This document shows, in pieces, positions 58,456 through 64,000 of a stretch of 64,000 nucleotides of DNA. The stretch covers positions 186,001 to 250,000 of the forward strand of contig JANQPB010000016.1 in assembly GCA_028285495.1 (NCBI GenBank), read 5' to 3'. This stretch comes from Acidimicrobiales bacterium. GTDB lineage: Bacteria; Actinomycetota; Acidimicrobiia; Acidimicrobiales; SZUA-35. The notes beneath the pieces are model-generated. The model worked only from the letters and a program-made list of their open reading frames with translations. It was not told the origin of the DNA and ran no database searches. The translations under genes and the position numbers were made by a program. How positions within the stretch are numbered: position 1 is the stretch's first letter; each line of letters begins with the position of its first letter.

Positions 58456-59574
58456 ATGAGAATTCGAGCCCTCGCGGCCATCGTCGCCGCCTCGGCGCTG
58501 CTCGCCGCTGCCTGTGGCAGCGACGACGACACCGATACCGCAGCGTCGGGCACCGATTCGGCATCGGCATCGGCCTCCGCCTCGGCATCGGCCTCCGCAT
58601 CGGCGTCTGAGCCCTCGGCATCGGCCTCCGCCTCGGAGACGGCGGACGAGGACGAGGCGATGGACGAGGACGCCATGGAGGAGGACCCCGCTGCGTGCTC
58701 GGGCACCTACACCTTCGAGTCGTATTCGGGTGAGGTGGAGATCCCCCGCAACCCGGAGAAGATCGCCGTGTTCGACCTCGGCATGCTGACCTCGTTCAAC
58801 GAACTGGGCATACCGATCGACGCCGACGACGGCTTCGCCGGGCTCGGCACCCCGCTGCCGGCCGACATCGAGACGCTGGCCGCCATCCCCCAGTCGCTCG
58901 GCATCGTCTTCGAGCCCGACCTCGAGGCCCTGAACGCCATGGAGCCCGACCTCATCGTCGTCGCCTCCCGGTCGAGCCGCCTGTTCCCCGACCTGGTCGA
59001 CCTCGGCATCGCCCCGGTCGTCGACCTCACGTCGTTCGACGAGGCCGGCACCGACTTCTTCGAGGAGTTCGCCAGGACCCACCGCCACATCGGCGAGATC
59101 TTCTGCGTGCAGGACGAGGTCGAGGCGGTCATCGCCGACCTCCAGTCGAGCATCGACGAGATCAACGCGGCCGCCGCCGACGCCGGTGACGCCCTCGTGC
59201 TGGTCACCACCGGCGCCGAGGTCGGGGCGTTCGGCCCCGGTGCGTTCCGCTTCGGCCAGGTCTACGACACCTACGGCTTCAGCGCCGCCGACGACAGCCT
59301 GGCCAGGGACGAGACCCACGGCGAGCCGGTCTCCTACGAGTTCATCGCCGAGGCCGAGCCCGAGGTGCTGTTCGTGGTCGACCGGGCCGCCGCCGTCGGC
59401 GAGGAGGGCGAGACCGCCGAGGCCATCCTCGACAACGCCCTGGTGAACGCCACCCCGGCGGCCGAGAACGGCAAGATCTACTACGTCGATTCGTTCGACT
59501 GGTACATCGTGTTCAACGGCATCCTCGGCGTGCAGGGGGTGGCCGAGGACCTCTCCGCCGCCGTTTCCGGCTGA
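58456..59574 (+). CDS. Siderophore-binding lipoprotein (YclQ/FatB/CeuE type)
   Basis: A 372-residue lipoprotein. Lipobox LAAAC (Cys20), a Ser-Ala repeat and acidic linker to about residue 72, then NPEKIAVFDLGMLTSFNELG, LNAMEPDLIVVASRSSRLFP, THRHIGEIFCVQDEVEAVIA and TPAAENGKIYYVDSFDWYIV, the pattern of catecholate/mixed siderophore receptors YclQ, FatB and CeuE. The ATG follows GGAAGAGGAAG. It starts a complete importer operon with two permeases and an ATPase, under an IdeR box. Confidence 0.92.
   Translation: MRIRALAAIVAASALLAAACGSDDDTDTAASGTDSASASASASASASASASEPSASASASETADEDEAMDEDAMEEDPAACSGTYTFESYSGEVEIPRNPEKIAVFDLGMLTSFNELGIPIDADDGFAGLGTPLPADIETLAAIPQSLGIVFEPDLEALNAMEPDLIVVASRSSRLFPDLVDLGIAPVVDLTSFDEAGTDFFEEFARTHRHIGEIFCVQDEVEAVIADLQSSIDEINAAAADAGDALVLVTTGAEVGAFGPGAFRFGQVYDTYGFSAADDSLARDETHGEPVSYEFIAEAEPEVLFVVDRAAAVGEEGETAEAILDNALVNATPAAENGKIYYVDSFDWYIVFNGILGVQGVAEDLSAAVSG
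58556..58636. repeat. Ser/Ala-coding low-complexity repeat
   Basis: Repeats of GCATCGGC and GCCTCCGC triplets encode the Ser-Ala linker of the YclQ-like lipoprotein. Similar linkers follow the lipid anchor of most binding proteins in this window. Confidence 0.7.
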
Positions 59575-59608
59575 GCCGGGTGCTCGACGGCGGTCATCGC
59601 CTCTCCCC

Positions 59609-60595
59609 GTGACACCAGCCGTCGCCACGGGCGAGCGCCGTCGCGGATCCCGGATCCTGGGTTCCGCGGCGGCGCTCGCCGTCGTGCTGTTCGTCGTCTC
59701 GATCTTCATCGGTGCCAGCTCGGCGTCGCTGGCCGACGTGATCCGCGACGAGGGCGCAGCCAGGACGATCTTCGTCGAGAGCCGGCTCCCCCGCTCGATC
59801 GCCATCGTCCTGGCCGGAGCATCGATCGCCGTGGCCGGCGCCATCATGCAGGCGCTGACGCAGAACCGCTTCGTCGCCCCATCGACCGCCGGCACGACCG
59901 AGGCCGCCATCCTCGGGGTGGCGCTGGTGACGGTGGTGTCACCGGCCTCGGCGGTCGGGTACAAGATGGTGGTCGCCACCGTCTTCGCCCTGGGCGGCAC
60001 CCTGCTGTTCGTCTGGCTCATCCAACGGGTCCGCAGCCGCGACATCATCGTGGTCCCGCTGATCGGCATCATGCTCGGCGCAGTGATGCAGTCGATCGCC
60101 TGGTTCATCGCCCTCCGGTTCAGCTTCCTCCAGTCGCTCTACGCCTGGCTCATCGGCGACTTCTCCGGCACGATCGCCGGCCGCTACGAGCTGCTCTACG
60201 TCGTCGGCGCGGCCGGTGTCATCGCCTACGTCTTCGCCGATCGGTTCACCCTGGCCGGCGTCGGCCGCGACTTCTCGGTCAACGTCGGGCTGAACTACGA
60301 CCGGACGATCGTCGGCGGCATGGTCCTGGTCAGCATCGTCGCCGGGATCACGGTCGTCGTCGTCGGCACGATCCCGTTCTGGGGGCTCATCGTGCCGAAC
60401 CTGGCCTCGCTCCTGGTCGGCGACAACCAACGACGGCTCCTGCCAATCGTTGCCGCCGTCGGGGCCGCGGGCCTGCTGGCCGGCGACATCCTGGCCCGCA
60501 CGATCCGCTACCCGGCCGAGGTGCCGGTCGGCACGATCATCGGCGTCCTCGGGGGCCTGACCTTCCTGTACCTCCTGATCCGGAGTCGCTCCTGA
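59609..60595 (+). CDS. Siderophore importer permease (YclN/FatD type)
   Basis: A 328-residue FecCD-fold permease with about nine helices: SRLPRSIAIVLAGASIAVAG, MQALTQNRFVAPSTAGTTEA, IPFWGLIVPNLASLLVGDNQ and PAEVPVGTIIGVLGGLTFLY. The NRFVAPSTAGTTE form of the NP-A motif is typical of the FatD/YclN subgroup. GTG start; ends with TGATG overlap to the partner permease. Confidence 0.93.
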   Translation: MTPAVATGERRRGSRILGSAAALAVVLFVVSIFIGASSASLADVIRDEGAARTIFVESRLPRSIAIVLAGASIAVAGAIMQALTQNRFVAPSTAGTTEAAILGVALVTVVSPASAVGYKMVVATVFALGGTLLFVWLIQRVRSRDIIVVPLIGIMLGAVMQSIAWFIALRFSFLQSLYAWLIGDFSGTIAGRYELLYVVGAAGVIAYVFADRFTLAGVGRDFSVNVGLNYDRTIVGGMVLVSIVAGITVVVVGTIPFWGLIVPNLASLLVGDNQRRLLPIVAAVGAAGLLAGDILARTIRYPAEVPVGTIIGVLGGLTFLYLLIRSRS

Positions 60596-61635
60596 TGGCG
60601 GCGACATCGGGCACCCCGACCGGCAGCCCGGCGCCGGGCTCCGACCCCGTCCTGATCGACGTCGAGCAGCCGCCGGGCCCCGCCAGCGAGCGGTCGCCCA
60701 ACACGGTGTTGCTCGCCGTCGGCCTGGCCTACCTGGTCGCCGTCGCCGTGTTCATGACCTACGACATCCAGGGCTCGCTCTCGTTCGCCCTCGAGCTCCG
60801 GGCCAAGAAGCTGCTGGCCATGACCCTCGTCGGGACCGGGCTGGCCACCGCGGCGGTGCTGTTCCACACGATGACCGGCAACCGCATCCTCACCCCGGTG
60901 CTGATCGGGCTCGACTCCCTCTACATCCTCATCCAGAGCGTGTCGGTCGCCTTCTTCGGCGCCCTCACCTTCGTCAGCTTCGACGAGCGGATCCGCTTCG
61001 CCGTCGCCGTTGCCATCATGGTCGCCTTCGTCCTCGTGCTCGATGCGATCTTTCTCCGCAGGGCCGTGACGGACCTCCCCCTGCTCGTGCTCGGCGGCAT
61101 CGTCCTCGGCGGGATGTTCACCAGCCTCGCTGCGCTCGTCATCCGGCTGATCGACCCCAACGAGTTCCTCATCCTCGAAGACCTGCTGTTCGCCTCGTTC
61201 ACCCTGGTGAACGAGGAGCTGCTCGTGATCTCCGGCGTCGTCATCGCCGTCGGTCTGGCGCTGGTCGCCCGAGTCAGACGAACCCTCGACGTCATCGCCC
61301 TCGGCCGGCCGACCGCCATCAGCCTCGGCGCCGACTACGACCGGGTGAACCGCCGGCTGATCGTGTTGATCGCGGTGCTGGTGGCCGTGCCGACGGCGCT
61401 GGTCGGCCCCGTGACGTTCCTCGGGCTGCTGGCGTCGAACGCCACCTACGAGCTGACCAGGAGCTTCCGCCACCACGTGACGGTCCCGATCTCGTCGCTC
61501 GCCGCCGCCACGCTGTTGATCGCCGCCCAGTTCGTGCTGGAGGAGCTGCTCGACTTCGCCACCCGCCCGAGCATCATCGTCGGGTTCGTCGGCGGCATCG
61601 TGTTCATCGTGCTCGTGCTCCGGGAGGTCAGATGA
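60595..61635 (+). CDS. Siderophore importer permease (YclO/FatC type)
   Basis: A 346-residue FecCD-fold permease: FHTMTGNRILTPVLIGLDSL, the middle VLGGIVLGGMFTSLAALVIR, IALGRPTAISLGADYDRVNR and GPVTFLGLLASNATYELTRS. It is the FatC/YclO partner of the preceding permease. An N-terminal Pro/Gly-rich stretch of about 30 residues precedes the first helix. The stop overlaps the ATPase start (ATGA). Confidence 0.93.
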   Translation: MAATSGTPTGSPAPGSDPVLIDVEQPPGPASERSPNTVLLAVGLAYLVAVAVFMTYDIQGSLSFALELRAKKLLAMTLVGTGLATAAVLFHTMTGNRILTPVLIGLDSLYILIQSVSVAFFGALTFVSFDERIRFAVAVAIMVAFVLVLDAIFLRRAVTDLPLLVLGGIVLGGMFTSLAALVIRLIDPNEFLILEDLLFASFTLVNEELLVISGVVIAVGLALVARVRRTLDVIALGRPTAISLGADYDRVNRRLIVLIAVLVAVPTALVGPVTFLGLLASNATYELTRSFRHHVTVPISSLAAATLLIAAQFVLEELLDFATRPSIIVGFVGGIVFIVLVLREVR

Positions 61636-62420
61636 GTATCGAGGTTCGGGCCGTGAGCAAGCGGTACGGCGATCGGGTTGTGCTCGACGTCGACGAGCTG
61701 ACGATCGAGCCCGGTGGGGTGACGGCGCTGATCGGCCCGAACGGCGCCGGCAAGTCGACCCTGCTGTCGGTCGCGGCCCGGCTGCTGGAACCGGACACGG
61801 GCACGGTCAGGATCGCCGGACTCGACGTTCGCTCCGCCCCGTCGGCCGAGATCGCCAGGACGGTGAGCGTCCTGCGTCAGGACAACCGGGTGGCGGTCCG
61901 GCTGACCGTTCGTGAGCTGGTCGAGTTCGGCCGGTTCCCCCACAGCGGGGGCAAGCTCTCACTCGCCGACCGCGACGTCGTCGAGACCTCGATCGAGGCG
62001 TTCGACCTCGGCGATCGCCAGCACCAGCGCCTCGACGAGCTGTCCGGTGGCGAGCGCCAGCGAGCCTTCATCGCCGCCGTCCTGGCCCAATCGACCGACT
62101 ACGTGCTGCTCGACGAACCGCTCAACAACCTCGACCTCCAGCAGGCCGACCGCACGACCAGGCAGATCCGTCGCCTGGCCGACGACTTCGACAAGACCGT
62201 CGTCATCGTGTTGCACGACGTCAACATCGCAGCCCACCACGCCGACCGGCTGGTCGCCCTGCGCGATGGGCGGGTCGCACTCGATGGACCGCCAGACGAG
62301 GTGATCACGACGGATGGGCTCCGGGTGCTGTACGACCTGCCGCTGCCGGTGACGGTCATCGACGGTCGACCGGTTGCGCTCCACTTCCTCCGCCACGGTC
62401 GCAATGGGGCCGAGTCCTGA
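61632..62420 (+). CDS. Siderophore importer ATPase (YclP/FatE type)
   Basis: A 262-residue ATPase of normal FecE length: Walker A LIGPNGAGKSTLLSVAARLL, VLRQDNRVAVRLTVRELVEF, signature LSGGERQRAFIAAVLA, Walker B YVLLDEPLNNLDLQQ and VVIVLHDVNIAAHHADRLVA. It completes the operon lipoprotein-permease-permease-ATPase, the only such set besides the 34.7-40.1 kb operon. Confidence 0.94.
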   Translation: MSIEVRAVSKRYGDRVVLDVDELTIEPGGVTALIGPNGAGKSTLLSVAARLLEPDTGTVRIAGLDVRSAPSAEIARTVSVLRQDNRVAVRLTVRELVEFGRFPHSGGKLSLADRDVVETSIEAFDLGDRQHQRLDELSGGERQRAFIAAVLAQSTDYVLLDEPLNNLDLQQADRTTRQIRRLADDFDKTVVIVLHDVNIAAHHADRLVALRDGRVALDGPPDEVITTDGLRVLYDLPLPVTVIDGRPVALHFLRHGRNGAES

Positions 62421-62441
62421 GCGGCGGAACCACCGACCGGC

Positions 62442-62528
62442 TCAGCGGGGCGGCAGGGCGACCATGTCGGAGATCGGACAACCACACCACCGGCACGACC
62501 AGCATCCGTCCGGAACGGGGTCGGTCAT
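62442..62528 (-). CDS. Possible cysteine-rich micro-ORF downstream of bacterioferritin
   Basis: A 28-codon ATG frame with CWSCRWCGC. The same frame upstream, without a usual start codon, reads CAECCEVDH, so a longer metal-binding peptide with seven cysteines is possible. It lies between the bacterioferritin and YclP-like genes. It may be a chance ORF. Confidence 0.25.
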   Translation of the reverse strand: MTDPVPDGCWSCRWCGCPISDMVALPPR

Positions 62529-62705
62529 CTGATGGTCGACCTCGCAACACTCGGCGCAGACCCGAACAACCGGGGCCGGGATCCGGCCCGGGGCCGCTCG
62601 ATCCGTCGGACTGTTAAGGGACCTTGCCGGGCGTGCGTCGATCCTACGAATCTAGAAGGAGAGGCGACCTTGGGACAAGGGTCGGCGAGGTCGCCGGATG
62701 CTCGA

Positions 62706-63182
62706 TCAGTCGGCGTGGTCGACCTGGGTCAGCAGGTAGCGCTCGATCCCGATGTCGCTGACCATCGACAGCTGGGTGTCGATCCAGTCGAGGTGCTCCT
62801 CCTCGCCGACCACGAGCTTCTCGAGCATCTCCCGGGTGCCGGGATCGCCCTCCTGCAGGGCCAGGACCACACCGCGCCGATACCGCTCGATGGCCGCCAT
62901 CTCGAGCTGACGATCGAGGTCGAACTGCTCGGGCACCGTCTCGCCGACCCGGACGCTGCCGATCCGCTGCAGGTTCGGCATGCCGTCGAGCAGGATGATC
63001 CGGTCGATGAGGGTCTCGGCGTCGCGCATCTCCTCGAACGACTCCTCCCGGTACTTGGCGGCGAGGCGGTCCCACCCCCAGTTCTCGCACAGCTTCGAGT
63101 GGGCGAAGTACTGGTTGATGGCGGTGAGCTCGGCCGTGAGGGCCTCGTTCAGGAACTCGATGACAGCGGGGGAGCCTTCCAT
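62706..63182 (-). CDS. bfr: Bacterioferritin with substituted ferroxidase ligand
   Basis: A 158-residue bacterioferritin, the normal length. Ferroxidase ligands Glu18, Glu51, Glu94, Glu127 and His130 and the heme ligand Met52 are in place, but the bridging-centre His54 is Asp54 ([15 protein letters not shown]; usual EMxHA). The shell stores ferric iron; the nearby bfd product could release it. It is transcribed alone, convergent with the YclNOPQ-type operon. The promoter was not recognised. The 285-base gap before it holds only the micro-ORF candidate. Confidence 0.93.
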   Translation of the reverse strand: MEGSPAVIEFLNEALTAELTAINQYFAHSKLCENWGWDRLAAKYREESFEEMRDAETLIDRIILLDGMPNLQRIGSVRVGETVPEQFDLDRQLEMAAIERYRRGVVLALQEGDPGTREMLEKLVVGEEEHLDWIDTQLSMVSDIGIERYLLTQVDHAD

Positions 63183-63415
63183 GACGACCGACCCTAGCCG
63201 TCCCCTGGAGCGACTGCGCGGCCCGGCCGAGCCGCCGACCGATCGGACCTCGTCGTGGCTTCATCGTCGCGTGTCGTCGATGAAGAGCTCGTTCGAGCCC
63301 GACTCCGGCGATCGCCACGACGACCCGACAAGAGCACCTGACGAGGATGGTGAACGGACACCCCGGCCCGCCGGCAGGTGACTTCGAGACTGCGACCCCG
63401 TGCGATGATGGACGG

Positions 63416-64000
63416 GTGACTCCAGGTGCCGAACTGACCGGTTCGCTCGAGTGGTACCGACGCCACCAACTCCTCGCGGGCGCCCTGTTCTGGATGCCGA
63501 CCGCGTTCCTCTACCTGGTCGAGCAGTACGGGCTGACGACCGCGCTGCGCGTCCAGGCCGTGTACTACGCCGCCGTCGTGGTGCTGGAGGTGCCATCCGG
63601 CTGGCTCAGCGACCGACTCGGGCGGGTCCTGACCCTTCGCCTGGTGGCGGTGTGGTGGCTGGCGGCCCACCTGCTCTTCATCGCATCGCCCGGCACCGTC
63701 GGCCTGATCGGGGTGGTGGCGGCGCAGGTCTTCCTCGCCGCCGGCTATGCGTTCCTCTCGGGGACCGACGTGATGCTGCACTTCGACACCCTGGAGGCGA
63801 TCGGCCGGGCCGACGAGTTCGACGAGCGCGAGGCCAGCAGCCGCCGAGGACTCCTCGGCATCACCGCGATCACGGCGCTCGCCGGCGGCGCCATCGGACT
63901 CGTCGACCTCCGCCTCCCGTTCGCCCTGTCGCTGGCGGCTGCGGCCGCCCAGTTGGCCATCGCCTGGCAACTCGTCGAACCCCCCCGGTCGTCGGTGATC
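63416..64000 (+). CDS. MFS transporter, 3' end outside window
   Basis: The first 195 codons of a major-facilitator protein. GTG start, then helices beginning QLLAGALFWMPTAFLYLVEQ and the inter-helix motif PSGWLSDRLGRVLTLR (DRxGR signature), LSGTDVMLHFDTLEAIGRAD and further helices up to the window edge. The pattern fits drug/H+ or metabolite exporters. The preceding 233 bases (63183-63415) show no gene. It could export a siderophore in this context, but that is speculation. Confidence 0.82.
   Translation, partial: MTPGAELTGSLEWYRRHQLLAGALFWMPTAFLYLVEQYGLTTALRVQAVYYAAVVVLEVPSGWLSDRLGRVLTLRLVAVWWLAAHLLFIASPGTVGLIGVVAAQVFLAAGYAFLSGTDVMLHFDTLEAIGRADEFDEREASSRRGLLGITAITALAGGAIGLVDLRLPFALSLAAAAAQLAIAWQLVEPPRSSVI

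Noticed and set aside
62658..63197. Plus-strand gene with AAGGAG and TTG at 62670, opposite bacterioferritin
   Set aside because: The ribosome-site match is good, but the frame is antisense to a clearly conserved bfr gene and shows no domain.
1..64000. CRISPR arrays, tRNA/rRNA genes, insertion sequences, prophage
   Set aside because: No regular direct repeats with spacers, no tRNA-like cloverleaf with CCA end, no transposase or integrase motifs were seen. The region looks like stable chromosome.

Overview
The window is very GC-rich, densely coding bacterial DNA with strong G/C preference at third codon positions, many 1-4 base start/stop overlaps between genes, frequent GTG starts and several start codons lying 6-8 bases after a TAnnnT box (leaderless transcripts). 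With DtxR/IdeR-type regulation this points to an actinobacterium. Acidimicrobiia is my best guess, but there is no rRNA or marker gene here to prove it. I saw no tRNA, rRNA, CRISPR array or insertion sequence.

Layout. 1-13.5 kb is ordinary chromosome: an SDR fragment, a DUF805 protein, a cobamide-salvage operon (soxR-cbiZ-cobD-cobC), a TetR-controlled aromatic-degradation cluster (TetR, FAH-type hydrolase, flavin monooxygenase, divergent extradiol-type dioxygenase), a flavin-type oxidoreductase, a TauE exporter, a PhyH dioxygenase and an EamA transporter. 13.5-27 kb opens an iron island: a HugZ-type heme-degradation operon with HmuT, an ABC-2 transporter and a second binding protein; the DtxR-family regulator; a Bfd ferredoxin; and an FbpABC ferric-ion transporter. 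27-34 kb is a cell-envelope interlude (flavin oxidoreductase, NAD-sugar epimerase, a polytopic mannosyltransferase-like protein, a flippase-like/GT2 fusion, a COG4280-type membrane protein).

34.7-63.2 kb is the main iron/metallophore region. It holds a complete FecCD-FecCD-FecE-binding protein-reductase operon; a divergent nicotianamine-synthase-like gene with a convergent ATP-grasp ligase; siderophore-interacting reductases; a GDT1-type Mn/Ca transporter; a binding protein next to a fused CydDC/IrtAB-like ABC transporter; a TetR-binding protein-VOC unit; a SIP-binding protein-methyltransferase operon; a FEA1-like iron-assimilation lipoprotein; a binding protein fused to a fasciclin domain; a complete YclNOPQ-type siderophore importer; and a bacterioferritin. 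Six good or fair DtxR/IdeR-like boxes stand in front of these units. An MFS gene runs off the right edge.

How the parts fit. Eight FepB/HmuT-class binding lipoproteins are present but only two BtuC-type permease pairs, so several binding proteins must share permeases, use unusual transporters or act as surface receptors. SIP reductases and HugZ release iron from siderophores or heme, and Bfr/Bfd store and release it. The strongest candidate for an undescribed system is the IdeR-box-flanked locus at about 34.7-42.5 kb, where a nicotianamine-synthase-like enzyme and an ATP-grasp ligase could make a small opine- or nicotianamine-like metallophore imported by the adjacent transporter. The FEA1-like lipoprotein and the domain-fused binding proteins are further unusual parts.
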